Shown piece after piece: positions 23,331 to 35,526 of a DNA stretch of 64,000 nucleotides. The first letter of the stretch is position 1. Each line of letters begins with the position of its first letter. Both the position numbers and the translations under genes were made by a program. The notes beneath the pieces were generated by a model. That model was not told the origin of the DNA and searched no databases. It saw only the letters and a program-made list of their open reading frames with translations. Origin of the DNA: Anastrepha obliqua (Eukaryota > Arthropoda > Insecta > Diptera > Tephritidae); NCBI RefSeq assembly GCF_027943255.1, contig NC_072896.1, positions 4,898,001 through 4,962,000 on the forward strand, written 5' to 3'.

Positions 23331-24135
23331 CAAATTCATTAGAAGCCTTCAGAACGCAATGTACTATGGGCCAATAAAACTAAGCACTTATATTTTGCTA
23401 ATTGTTTATATTCAGGGAGTTCAGAATTAAGTCTGAATGGCCTGTGAAGAAAAATTCAGCACAAAAATATGTTGCAAAAGCATTGCTTTATTATATTTTT
23501 AACGATTTTGTATAATACATCTGTTTATCAATCACTGTCGTTTTGTTTCTCAATTTTCAGTTCGTCGTATAATTCGTGATTCTTGCCAACAACAAAAACA
23601 TGGTGTCGAGATAGTGACGTCACTGCGAGAAAATACCTATTTTGGGTTCTTTCCGTCTTACTTGATCTGTGTCGATGGCTCATGATAGTAGATAGAATAA
23701 ATCTGTTTAGCTTAAGCCATGGCTAAGGTTTCATCTTTACCCGAACGGTGCGGATTTATATCTGGCCAAGGACTGTCACTTCAGCAGCATCTGGCTCTTC
23801 GCGCGGCTTTGTTACCATGTGTTGGACTAAAAAATCGGAAATTTTTTTATGGCATATTTTAAAAGTACATCATCTTAAAAATATAAATTCAAAAAATCAT
23901 AAAGATCGGAGCACTAGAACGAAAGTTACAGACCGTGGAAGCGCGCGACCTTATCCATAAATGAAGTGCACGCAAAACTTTAGACACGATTATCTCGAAG
24001 TTGTGTTTTTTGAAAATTACCGTTGCGGTGATTATTATTCATCAAAAACTATTTGACCGATTTGCATAAACTTTTTTTTTAATTATTCGAAGTTACAACC
24101 TCGTGAATCTGAACGGTTCACTTTTTATAAATATA
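23331..24135. other. AT-rich intergenic DNA
   Basis: No gene recognised. The open frame at 23748-23960 has no clear motif. Confidence 0.35.
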
Positions 24136-25407
24136 GGTTGTCAAAAAAGTCTTGCGGTATTTCCGCAAGCTTGTCTTTGCAAGCGCGTAGTTCTAGTTGT
24201 ATTCGTCGCATCGGTTCACGCTTGAGCTTTTTGGAAAGCTCTTTTCACGTGCTAACACGTGTTTGATTAATTGTTGTTTGCTTTTAGTCGTTCGTGAGTT
24301 ATAGCGTCGCAAACATGGAGCAAAATAAAGAGAAAATACGGCATATTTTACAGTACTACTACGATAAAGGCAAAAATGCATCTCATGCTGCCAATAAAAT
24401 TTGTGCAGTTTATGGACCCGATACCGTTTCCATTTCCACCGCACAACGATGGTTTCAACGTTTTCGTTCTGGTGTAGAGGTGATGGAAGATGCGCCACGG
24501 TCCGGAAGGCCTGTCGTCAAAAATTGCGATAAAATCGCTGAATTGATCGAAAGAGACCGGCATAGTAGCAGCCGTAGCATCGGCCAAGAGCTGGGCATGA
24601 GTCATCAAACCATTATAAACCATTTGAAGAAGCTTGGATTCAAAAAGAAGCTCGATGTATGGGTGCCACACGACTTGACGCAAAAAAACATTTTTGCCCG
24701 TATGGATGCATGCGAATCGCTTCTGAATCGCAACAAAATCGACCCGTTTTTGAAGCGGATTGTGACTGGCGATGAAAAGTGGTCACTTACGACAACGTGA
24801 AGCGCAAACGGACGTGGTCGAAAAACGGTGAAGCTGCCCAGACGGTGGCCTGGATTGACGGCCAGGAAGGTTCTTCTGTGTGTTTGGTGGGATTGGCAGG
24901 GAATCATCCACTATGAGCTGCTCCCCTATGGCCAAACGCTCAATTCGGACCTGTACTGCCAACAACTGGACCGCTTGAATGCAGCACTCATGCAGAAGAG
25001 ACCATCTTTGATCAACAGAGGCCGAATTGTCTTCCATCAGGACAACGCCAGGCCACACACATCTTTGGTGAGGCGCCAGAAGCTCCGGGAGCTCGGATGG
25101 GAGGTTCTTTTGCATCCACCGTATAGTCCGGATCTCGCACCAAGTGATTACCACCTATTTCTGTCCATGGCGAACGAGCTTAGTAGTCGGAAGTTGTCCA
25201 CAAGAGAGTCCTGTGAAAATTGGCTCTCCGAGTTTTTTGACAATAGGGAAGCGAGCTTCTATAAGAGGGGCATTATGAAGTTGGCATCTCGTTGGGAACT
25301 CGTCATCGAACAAAACGGCGCATATTTGACTTAAATCGCATTATTATAACCAATTTTATGAACAATTGAAAATTCAATAAAAATACCGCAAGACTTTTTT
25401 GTCAACC
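24136..25407 (+). mobile_element. Full-length mariner (DD34D) transposon
   Basis: 1,272 bp, flanked by TA (24134-24135 and 25408-25409). Inverted ends of 27 bp differ at one position and contain AAAAAAGTCTTGCGGTATTT. The single gene (24315-25334) encodes an irritans-like mariner transposase. Both ends are intact and the sequence has few lesions, so this is among the younger insertions in the window. Confidence 0.92.
24315..25334 (+). pseudogene. mariner DD34D transposase, two small frameshifts
   Basis: Cut-and-paste transposase of the mariner family. Start MEQNKEKIRHILQYYYDKGK; an HTH region follows (SISTAQRWFQRFRSG), then a second HTH (SSRSIGQELGMSHQTIINHL), the linker signature WVPHDL and catalytic D1 in IVTGDEKW. 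D2 is in FHQDNARPHT and D3 in YSPDLAPSDYHLF, with 34 residues between. The frame is broken near 24780 (a missing base after GDEKW) and again near 24850 (about five bases missing), so it probably encodes no active enzyme. The C-terminus (WELVIEQNGAYLT, stop at 25332-25334) is intact. Confidence 0.88.
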
Positions 25408-26936
25408 TATATTTGCATAGATCGCTGGAATTAATGTTTTTTTATAATTTTTCAACCTCTCAAAAATCGTTTTTTTTTTTGTGCAAAGCGGTTTTCATAT
25501 CGAGAAAAAATTTTTTTGGGTAAGATTCACTGGTAAGATTCACTAAAAAATATTTTTCTACAATAATCATTTAATTTTTTTGATTTCAGTTGAGCTGCTC
25601 ATGCGCTACCGTAATCACCGCAAGCCTCTTTTAAAAAACGGCGTTTCGGAGGAGATGTAATTTTTAAGTATAACCTTGGTATTTCTGATAGTGGAAAGCA
25701 GAAGCCGAGAAGCTTTTTGCATTCGATGGTAGCAAATAAAGATTTTTAAATGCCAGAACGGCTCGAAACGGTTCCTCAATTTTAATTAATTCTTTTCGCT
25801 ATTAGAGAAAAGGCATAGTGATTTTCGATTGATTTTGCCTTTTTCCACCTAACTTCATTTTGTCGAAACACTGAACGACGCTTATTGGAGGTACCCAGGC
25901 ATTAGCAACCACAATTTTCCTTAGTTTACATCAATTCTCTAGTTTACTGTTGGCCAGTTTTCATTTTATCTTCCAGTAAATTCAAATTTGTAAAAATATT
26001 CATATTCAATAGACAGATAAGTCACGCAGTTTTCTTCGCATATTCACAATTGAGCAACCATTTCAATTAAAAATATGCATTTTAGTAATTTTCACGCGTT
26101 TTTGCGGCATTAAGTGTTCTATAATGCGACTGCGACAATGGAAATGGCGTCGAAATATAAAATGTATCCCGTACACTTGTACCAACTATGTGTATTTTTA
26201 GTTATTTTTTATTTTATTTTTTTTTAGCAATCGTGTTTTTTGTTGCTCAGATGATCAATAATAGCATTTGAATGAATGAATTTTTTATGCTTTTTCCGCC
26301 ACAAGCAACACGACTGCAATCAGTTACGGTAGCAGTACTTAGTAATTACGGTTGATATGCAGAACTAACATTCGTTAACTGAATGAGAAGCTTAGTCACA
26401 GTGATTGTAGTATCTTATCAAACATACGTGCAACTCGTATCCCCATTTATGGAGCCACAACTTGATAACCTAACCTGGTGATTTCGCGTTTGATGGCTTG
26501 TTGCGCATGGTAAGTCTCACGAACTGCTCCAAAATATGGACTATAATGAAAAAAAAAAAAAAATAATTTGGGGAACAAAAATACAACAGAATTCATTTAG
26601 AACATTTAAAAAAAACGTGTCTGTGTGTGTGTGTTTATGTTTCTCTGTTTGAACGCGGTTATCTCCGAAACGGATGAACAGAGTTTCACGGAACTGATAA
26701 ATGAAGACAGTTTCTGAGCAGGTGATAAATTACTTTTTATTCTGGCATGGACATTTTACGAAATATCTTATTTATGGTCCGATTAGTCTTATATATTGAT
26801 TAGTTGAAAATAAATATAAAAAGAAAGAATCGGCTATTAAGTTGCGTTCCGATCGAGTTATTTTGGACATTTTTATTTCCTGTTCGTTTTTGCGCAAATT
26901 CAGATTATTTGTATTTATATGGAAAATATATAATTG
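25408..26936. other. AT-rich intergenic DNA
   Basis: No gene or bounded element was recognised. A (GT)n tract lies at about 26620-26634. Confidence 0.35.
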
Positions 26937-27068
26937 GCGCGTACATATTTCGCCCTTCTCCAATTTGTGGTGTGCACTTTCATTATGTTCCACATACAGT
27001 TTTATGACGCCCCCGAACGGTAGATGGCTTTTTATGAGGAGTTTTTTCATGGCAGAATTATACTCGTA
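26937..27068 (-). repeat. SINE fragment, reverse orientation
   Basis: The reverse complement matches the body and tail of the SINE family (CTCCTCATAAAAA, CCGTTCGG and CACACCACAAAT segments) but is diverged and lacks the tRNA-like head. Confidence 0.6.
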
Positions 27069-27704
27069 GATTTATATTGCCTGATGAGGAGCGACCAGTT
27101 TAAATAAACACTTTCTATCATTTGGTGTTTCATGCATCATTACTGAAATCATCCTTATTACATTTGCACCCCTGATAAATGTGTCAAACTCTTCGTTGTA
27201 CCGAATCCGGTAAGTACCGTCTTCAGTCGTGCAGCTTTATATATTTTTCTTAGAATCTTTCATGCAAAACAATTTAACTGATCGGTTTCATTGGATTTCA
27301 GGATCCAGCTTTCGCACGCTTATGTGAGTGTAGAAGTAAACTGTTAGAAAATACTTGAATAAGGTGAGGTCTTGAAATTTCGCTCAGTTGGTCCTAAATT
27401 AAAAGGGAACACAGTGTGGGGCTATAATCAATACGTTTCCAGGCTTGAAGAAAGCGTACCCAGTGGTGCCATCAAAAAAGTATAACTGATTTGTTTTCAA
27501 AGACATAATAATGAGTAAACTTTGATTCCCCAAAAACGGAACTCAATCTACTTGCTTATAACCGCTTATCTCCAACTACTACTACTAAAAAAATTTCAAG
27601 TAATTTGAACGATGACCTGAGCTTTATTTCAACCAAATCGGTGCACAGAAAAGATAATTGAAATCGGTTCTCTACCACTGAATCGGTCTCAGAACAAAAT
27701 GTAC

Positions 27705-27990
27705 TTGCCCTAACTATTATCGTTTAGGACCCCTACGATTTCTTCCCATATACGCCTTGTTGCAAAATTATAAATGCACCACTATTTTTTTTTTTAATAA
27801 AATTATACAATAGTTCATACTACAATAAAACTACGTTTCAAAATTTGTACAAAATTATTTATTCATTCAAAACAGAATTAAACAGAATTTTTCTGGGTAT
27901 GCAGTTTTTTAGTCCATTGAGTTTTCATCTAACAAGTTGTAGGTTTCAAATGACTAAAAAATACCGTTAATTCTTGACATTTTTTCGCCG
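27705..27990 (-). repeat. R-family dispersed repeat, reversed copy
   Basis: It matches 38365-38605 over most of its length (both contain CCTTGTTGCAAAATTATAAA-like and ATACCGTYRATTYTTG segments) and, in reverse, the copies at 8775, 34217 and 36385. No coding potential; ends unresolved. Confidence 0.6.
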
Positions 27991-28208
27991 AGCTGTCACG
28001 ACTTTTCTTCGATACAAAATATAGTACGGCTTGAATTCTATCAGAAGCAGATACATTTTTCAGAGCAAGAAGTGCTTGCAAACTGTTCTGCAATAAAAAA
28101 TGTTAACCGTAGCAACGCAAGTGGGGTAAGTTAGTTTTTAAAATAAATTTGTAAACGTTATTTGCGAGCTTAACTGATTTTAGCAAATTATGTGTGTGCA
28201 TGTAAGTA

Positions 28209-29496
28209 CGAGGTGTGTTCAAAGGTATCGCGAATTTTCTGTTTTTTTTCAAAAATTATTTATTTATTCATTAATATCTATTTTGTCCTCTTCAAAGTAG
28301 TCCCCACGAGATATTATGCACTTGTGCCAACGAATTATCCAATCTTCGAAGCACTTCAAAAAATCATTTTTTTTTTTATCTTGTTCCACTCCTCCTTCGA
28401 TGCCGTCTTTATCTCGTCAATCGTAGCGTAGCGTCGTCATTTCATGGGCCTCTTCAAACAAGAAAAAGAAAGAAAGAAACAGGGACCAGATCTGGGGAAC
28501 ACGGTGGCTGTGGCATCATTAGTGTGTGGTTTTTGGCCAAAAAGTCGCGCACAAGCAACGATGTATTAGCCAATTTTTGTTCCTCCACAAATCCGGGCGT
28601 TTCTGGCGGATTGCTTCTCGCAAATCGCGCATAACTTGCAGGTAATATTCCTTATTGACCGTTTTACCCTGTGGCAAGAACTCATGATGCACAATGCCCT
28701 TGCAATCGAAGAAAACGGTAAGCAAAACTTTTATATTCGACCGAACTTGACGCGTTTTCTTTCGGTCTTGGTTCATACGGTAGCTTCCATTGAGATTATT
28801 GAGCTTTGTTTTCCACGTCATAACCATAAACCCACGATTCGTCACCAGTTATGACCCTCTGGAACACATTTGGGTCGTCGCGGACAGAGTCCAACATCTC
28901 AAAAGCAATATTCATGCGACGTTGCTTTTGGTGGAAATTGAGCAGTTTTGGTACGAATTTTGCGGCGACCAGTCTCATGCCCAAATCATTGAAAAAAATC
29001 GAATCGCACGAGCCAATCGATATGTCTAGGTCTTCAGCAACTTCTCTAACGGCGATTCGACGATTGGTCAATACCATTTTCTTCACTTCATCAATTTTTT
29101 CGTCTGTTGCACGCTTTTCGTCGTTCATATCTTTTCGGCCTCTTGAGAACATTTTGTACCACCGATAAACGTTGCTTTGGTCCAAAGTAGCATCTCCGTA
29201 TGACACAGTCAACATACGAAATGCATCCGCGCATTTAATTTCGTTTTTCACACAAAATTTGATACAGGTTCTTTGATCCATCTTTTTGAATAGGTAAAAA
29301 TCGAAGGCGAGCCGAAACACGTGGAAGCAAAGCAACTGTCAACAATTAACAGAACATTCAAAATGGTCGAACTCGTCGGCATGAGTAAAAGACATAAGTA
29401 TCATATCAACATATCGCCAAAAAAAAGTCGAAATTCGAATATACATACGTAACTTGCGAAAATTCAAAATCCGCAATACTTTTTGAACACACCTCG
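28209..29496 (-). mobile_element. Full-length mariner-like element (DD34D group), decayed transposase
   Basis: 1,288 bp flanked by TA, with inverted ends CGAGGTGTGTTCAAA. On the minus strand: MDQRTCIKFCVKNEIKCADAF start near 29282, HTH QSNVYRWYKMFSRGR, then WVYGYDVENKAQ after a GDESW motif. A frameshift near 28800 follows, then KVLLTVFFDCKGIVHHEFLPQG and a KNWLIH stretch. The segment with the second catalytic Asp is deleted: reading passes from KNWLIH straight into SLLVRDFLAKN-like sequence in another frame. The C-terminus after the third Asp region is also lost. Confidence 0.87.
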
Positions 29497-30830
29497 TATG
29501 TAAATAGTTGGATTTTATATTACAGTTACGAACATATCCACTTACAAGCCCGCATTTTAAGGTCAATGCGTTTCAAGTTTTCGATTACCTACATGATAAA
29601 GGGTACTCAATAACGGAGAGAGAGAACGAGAGAGAGAGGGAGAGAAACAAAAATAATTTTTTCTGTACATAGTACAATTAACTGAAAAGTTGCTTTTTTA
29701 TTAGTTATTAAGTATTTTAAATATCATATATGTAATTAGTATACATACATATACAGGGCTACCGGGTGAGTCATCCTTATTTAAGTGCATTATTTTATAG
29801 GTAATTTCTGATTAATTTAATTAAATGATGATAAGATATTGGATTCTAAAGATTAATTTAAAAAAAAATATTATCTCTATTCTATCCTATCTCTTTTTTC
29901 TGTTACTTCTCTCCTTTTCTCTCTAGGAGTTACCAATCTCTCAGAACTTTTATTCTAAAACTCCGTGAGCGACTTACCCTGTACAGTATACAGTTTATTA
30001 TCACTAATTCATTATTCGCATTAGGAGATAAAGTAGTTCAACTATTGAAAGTCAAATAATCGCAAAAACCTTTGCGGTTAACCGCTCCAATTTCGCTTTC
30101 AAGTATGCGTAAGCTTGTAATAATACTCGCATATGTATGTGTGTACAGAAACAAATCGTAATTATAATGAATGCATATATACATGCTCAGAATCGTGTAA
30201 AGTGCATGAGGCATTACTGACGGGCGACCTGGCTAAATTGCTGCTACTCGTACGGCGCTCAGCATATTCGGACATTAGTTCATTCTCGCGAGTCTGGTAT
30301 CTATAGCACCCGTAAAAAGTATTGCACCTCAGTTTTGACTACCGCTTTTTTTAATTTTCATTACATTTTAAACAGAATGTACTTTACTCTGCTAAAATTG
30401 CCACAGAAGCAAAATTTTCAGACCTTGAACACAATTTATAAAACTTCGATTTTTATCATAATTTTAAACTTCTTAAATTAGGGTAAGCAGTAAATGGGCT
30501 ATAAAATTGTGGTATAATAAAATGCTAATTTAAGGTTCAATTCTAGTTGGTTTTGAATAGTTTTTTCACGCCGGTATTGCGCATTTTTTCCTTATAAAAA
30601 AAATTCTTGCATGGCTATAAAATAGTACACTTATTTTTTTTTGTATTTCTAATAAAGAGTTAAAGCTTTTGGTGTAAATTTGTTGAATTTTTATGATTTT
30701 TGTATAAAGCTTGAAATTTGAATTTAAAGGTATGCATTAGACAATGAGAAACATTTTTATTAAAAAAACTAATTCCAAAAAAAAAAGAAAAATAATTAAA
30801 ACAGGTAGAAATGTTAAGGATCTATTGTTT
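29497..30830. other. AT-rich intergenic DNA with simple repeats
   Basis: A (GA)n-rich tract lies at 29618-29646. A possible 228-bp TA-flanked MITE with CAGGG ends lies at 29754-29981. The remainder is AT-rich without recognisable content. Confidence 0.4.
29754..29981. mobile_element. Possible small MITE, TA-flanked
   Basis: Ends CAGGG...CCCTG with TA on both sides (29752-29753 and 29982-29983) and a partly matching subterminal TGAGTCATCC/GTAAGTCGCTC. The inverted match beyond the first bases is weak. Confidence 0.35.
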
Positions 30831-30972
30831 TTTCGCGGGCTTTTTAATAAGAGCAAATAGCAAGTGATCGCTATGGCTCCACTCTAGATGGCATATCCTA
30901 GTAGATCACTTTTGAATGGCATAATCGCATGAATGGAGCTCAATTTCGAAGAAATAAGGGCCGATGTTACTG

Positions 30973-31260
30973 CTAGACCAAAATCCACGCCAGACAGTAA
31001 CCTTTTCGCAGTGTTAAGCGCACCTTATTAATCTTAGGTAGATTTTCGTCTCTCCAAATCCAGTAATTGTTCTTCTGTACGAGGCTACTTAAACAGAAAT
31101 GAACCTTATTACTGAAAATGATTTTTTTCCACACCCTTCGCACGGGATGTTTAGTGTATTGATCTCTGGTTTCGGTAACAAATTTCAACAAACTCAACGT
31201 ATTATTCCGTCTTGGATTAATAAGTAGTCTCGTCAAATTTGACAGGTGTAGATCTACCAA
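30973..31260 (-). mobile_element. Tc1/mariner-superfamily transposase fragment
   Basis: Minus-strand reading with RVWKKIIFSNKVHFCLSSLVQK followed by NNYWIWRDENLP, the shape of the first DDE motif (IIFSDEVHF) in DD41D-type transposases. The catalytic Asp is replaced by Asn. Ends were not found. Confidence 0.5.
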
Positions 31261-31321
31261 GTTGGCTGTTGTACACTATCGATATTCAAGCCCTTCTGCT
31301 GAAAAAGCCTTTACTCATGTA

Positions 31322-33402
31322 CAGTGGTGTTCACGAATTTAGCACTCTTTGCCACGACAACCTTCTCTCTATAACTTTTCTTCTTAGCACACTAAATCAT
31401 TACTAACATTTTCCTTGGAAAGTTGTATAATAAGTAGAGAACAAGTACCGCTACAGTCGGTGTTTGTTATATTCCTCCTTTCCTTATAAAACTCACTTAC
31501 ATGCGAGTAGTAAGATAAGAAATCTTAACTCAAATTCTTTAGTAAGTTTTAACGTTCGATATTTATTTGTAAATTATCTCGAAAGGAATCTTGCAACAGC
31601 TTTCTCAGAACTGAAAATATTGAAGCATTTGCGATGTTCTAAAGAGATGTTCGAAAATATATTAACGCAAAATATAACGTTCGTCCCAGAGCGCGCAAAA
31701 CCACTGCTACATAAGATGAGTTAATATAAATAGCGTCATTGGCAGACCCATTTAAAAGCTTCAGTAATCGAGAGTGAAGTCTTATCAATGGCATAACACA
31801 TTTCCAAAACAATTCTTAGGCGATTGAAAGAAAAAATTTATGTGGGTAATTGCACAGCGTAACGCACTCCACTAAATAAAAAAATAATCAAAAACATATC
31901 AAAACCGATGGATTTTCGAAAAAAACCTTTTGTGGAGTTCTGTTACATCGGATCTGATGGAAAAATATATGTATATGGCGTCCACCGAACAAGCAGCACG
32001 ATTCACATTACACCCAAACTCTATAAGGTAGTAGTCTGGTAACTTATTTTGAAAATTTCGAATTTCGGTTTTTTACATATTTTGAAAGTGCGATATATTG
32101 GTAATATACTGTACAAATTTTAGACTGAAATTCGAAATATTGACGAAATTATAGCACATACATGAGAGCGGCTCGTACTTGCGCGGCTCAATTGCTAAAA
32201 CTTTAAACGCGTTTTTCTCAAAACAACGTTTTTCCGGATGGCCGTCGTGAAAACAAATTTTCTATCTAACGGATTGAGCTGAAATTTAGATATGTTTTTC
32301 TACACATCAATAGTTCTGGCGGGTAGTAGATTTAATTTATTTCGTCCCTAACTTTCCATTTTTTAGTCCGATTTCCACTTTAAAAAAAGGCAATTTTCTT
32401 ACGAAGTCCGCCATTTTGTTATTTTTTGTCAAAATCATTTGATCTTACTACCCGCCAGAACGACAAGCACACTGATTAATAAGCAATTTGTTTTTTCTGT
32501 TTCAGATGACCACAAGTGACGAAATCACGCCGGCCAGCCACTGCACCTCTTTTTTTGCCGCTTGCTACAGTGGACAAAAATAGTATCAAAACCTTAAAAA
32601 AAAAATTTTTTTTGTACATCTTCTGATACCTTATAACATAACATATCAGAAAATCAAACCGATTGAATTTTATTTTCCCTTCCAAAAAATGTCCCAAACA
32701 TGGCCTCAAAAAACGTGGAAGTTACCAGACTACTACCATAAAGCATAGCGGTGACAATGTTTTGGTATATTAATCCTTTTCTGGTCTGGCGTGCACCCAT
32801 TTCATGAAACAAACATTTATATTTATGTATGTATATGGGCCGATACCTTTTGAGATCCGTAACAGCCGTAACGATACCATATGCAGAAGAAAATTTGATC
32901 TTACGATGGCGTTTCATGCATGAAAATGATCGGCGTGAATTGTGTCGTAATGTAATGTTGATGTTTCAAAGATAATTCTCAATCCCATTGAGAACCTTTC
33001 GGCACATTAAAGCAGTAAAACCCAGCAAGGGGAATGCCTTGTGAACATAAATTGAAAATATGGGGAACAGAATGCCTCAGAGGAGATATACGGCTCTTGA
33101 GGAGAGTTTGACCCGGCGATCTAATACTGGCTTTGAAAATAATGAATTTCGAACTAAATACTAAGTTTTTTTTTGTAATATACACTTTTTTATAGTCAAG
33201 CATATGATAATCTTTGAAGTGCTAACTTCGTGTCCAGCTCTAACTGGTACTATTTGCAAGTGAATGAGTTTTATCAGGAAGGAAGAAAAATATCAGACCC
33301 CGATTATAGCTGTACATGCGCCCTACTTAGTAAACTGCACAAGAAAAATGTTAGTAATCTTATTAGAGAAAGTTGTGCTGGAATAAAGTGCTAAATTCGT
33401 GA
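31322..33402 (+). mobile_element. Tc1-like element with long inverted ends, interrupted by a MITE
   Basis: The ends share CACGAATTTAGCACT (31332-31346 and, inverted, 33377-33391), and similarity extends inward about 100 bp (including ACTAACATTTTYCTTG). The interior is a decayed Tc1 transposase: RRLKEKIYVGN near 31820, YIGSDGKIYVYG near 31960, then IKHSGDNVLVY near 32745 after the insertion, and the DD34E glutamate motif LNPIENL near 32975. The insertion at 32026-32738 lies exactly between two adjacent codons of this reading. The right end shows no clear TA. Confidence 0.72.
32026..32738. mobile_element. MITE with GGTAGTAGTCTGG ends and an inner palindrome
   Basis: 713 bp. Inverted ends GGTAGTAGTCTGGTAACTT match over 19 bp. 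TA (or ATAA) is duplicated at the target; joining the flanks restores the Tc1 reading frame. Inside, a second 16-bp perfect inverted repeat, GTTCTGGCGGGTAGTA (32313-32328, complement 32446-32461), encloses about 117 bp. No coding capacity. It could be a foldback-type element or one MITE inside another. Confidence 0.75.
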
Positions 33403-35526
33403 CCACCACCAGATTAAAAAAAATGTTGTAACATGAAAAGGGCTCTTCAATTTTTTTTAACGAAATTGGACGACCAATCGGTCTGCGGATATTTTTTGCT
33501 GATTTCATATAATATTCTTCTCAGGCTTAATACACCTAACGTACAGTGGTTTGTAAAACCCACAGCCAATCACTTGTAAGTCCCCGTTCAGCTTGATTCT
33601 GTGTAATTTTTTATTGCGCATACATACATACTTACATGCATATTTTTATATGTGCTTGCTTGCTTTTCTGTTTTCTTTGTTATTATTTTGCGAAACTGGT
33701 TTAGCGTTCAAATAAATAAAGTTTAAAAACTTGCAGGTACATTTTGCTGAGAGAGATCGCCTCTCAGACACATCGCTTACTTATCAGTATAGTAGCGACA
33801 GTCTCGGTGGGTGGATAAACTGTATTGCAAATAATACAAAATTTAATTTTTATTGCTTCGCTTACACGCGTGCAATAATTTCATTGTAGACATTTCAAAC
33901 ATAAACAAGTGACAATCTTAATAACGAAAACAAATAAAAAAAAAAAACAAGAACAAATCAACAGCCGCGCTTATCAACAATTCTACGGAATAACCCATCT
34001 GTATGAGTATTCAGTTATGTGAAGAGGTTATAAATATTTGAAATAAATTATGACATATTCCAAAGATACAGGCGGAAATACAAGTATTACGCCACTTTCG
34101 TCACATATGTATGCCCATACATACAAATTAACAAGTGCAAGTTTGGAGGGGCTCGAAAGTCTCGTGTATTTTAGATCTTTTTTTGTTAGCGGTCTTGTGT
34201 TTGTTTTTTTTTAAATCGAGCATTTGTTATGTGGAAGAAAATGCTAAACACCGTTAACAAAAAATGATCAAAAATCAACGTGAATTTTGAGCCACTTTAA
34301 ACTTACACTTTGTTATACTAAAATTGGATGGGCTACAAAACTGCATACCCAGATTATTTTTTAATTCTGAGCAAAACGTTTAAATTTTGGTGAAATTGAA
34401 AAAAAAAAAATTTTTAATTTTGTACAAAGTTTGAAACTATGAGTTTGAGTGTTTTTTGTATAAACTGTATTTTTACAAAGAATTTTTTCTTTTTTTACAT
34501 AAAGAAAAGAAAACTTTGCAATATGTCGCGCTGCTATTATTGCGAGCACAAGTGTCTACTTATTTATGTAATGTTTTCAATTATTTCATACTAACAAGCA
34601 AACAGCGTTCAATTTGTGTGCAAAAATTAAGCTGCGCTTATCAACAATTCACTGGAATCGTCTATTGAAATGTGCATTACACTTTAGTGACTATGTTAAG
34701 AGAGACATATGCCGATGAGCCGGACTTGTTTTTTGTTATCAATAAAAAAATTGCACGGTTATTTTTCGAAAATATCGGAATATATTTTACTTCAAGTTGA
34801 TAACAGCCATAATTAGATACAATTTTTTTCATTTCTCAGGCAATTTGGAAATACCTCGCTAAAAAATGATTCCACTTTCGAGCAAATCTGGTATTTTTTC
34901 CTTTTTTATTTTCAAAAAAAAAACAGAGTGCTTTTATGCAAGTGTGTGCTCCATGAATGAAAAAAAACGGTAATCAGAGACGCTGCTAAATCTAGTAAAT
35001 ACACCGGATGAATCAGTGTTTCCAAGCTAAGCCGGTCTACCATTTGCTTGGCACGCCTTTTTCGTTGTGATGCGGCATTCACTCGTAGATCACTCCTCGT
35101 AAATCACTTTACCTATACTTTTTTTTATATATTCTGAATCTAATCACGTTTTAATTCGATTAGTTGTTATAGATAAAGTTATCATGTAAGTTTCAACAAA
35201 ACACAACGATTTTCTTGCAAAATTATTTTCAAAGAAATCGAACTTTTCCAACTATTTTACAAACTGTGGTGATAATCCGCGCAACCTATGACCTAAATTA
35301 ACAGAATTGTATTGATGCCGACAAAACATTTATAGCCCCGAGTGTTTTCTACTATTAAACAGCATTTTAAAAGTTTTCCATTCAAACTAGGTAATGGTAG
35401 GTAATGTACAAGTAATTGTATATCAGCATTGCATACTGATTTTTTTATAAAAATTAGTTAAAATAATTTTTGGCATTTCACTAAATTTTAAAATTAATGT
35501 CCATGCTTAAGTCAATATACATTTAT
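33403..35526. other. AT-rich intergenic DNA with R-family and mariner traces
   Basis: 34217-34460 is an R-family copy (GAGCCACTTTAAACTTACAC). 34797-34905 (minus) reads like a degenerate mariner C-terminus (RGISKLPEKW). No host gene was recognised. Confidence 0.45.
34797..34905 (-). mobile_element. mariner C-terminal fragment
   Basis: Minus-strand ESGIIF-stop-RGISKLPEK followed by a stop, the same pattern as the better preserved fragment at 7650-7874. Very short. Confidence 0.4.

Noticed and set aside
24193..25154. Minus-strand frames of 100-123 codons opposite the mariner
   Set aside because: Shadow frames of a coding + strand; no motif of their own.
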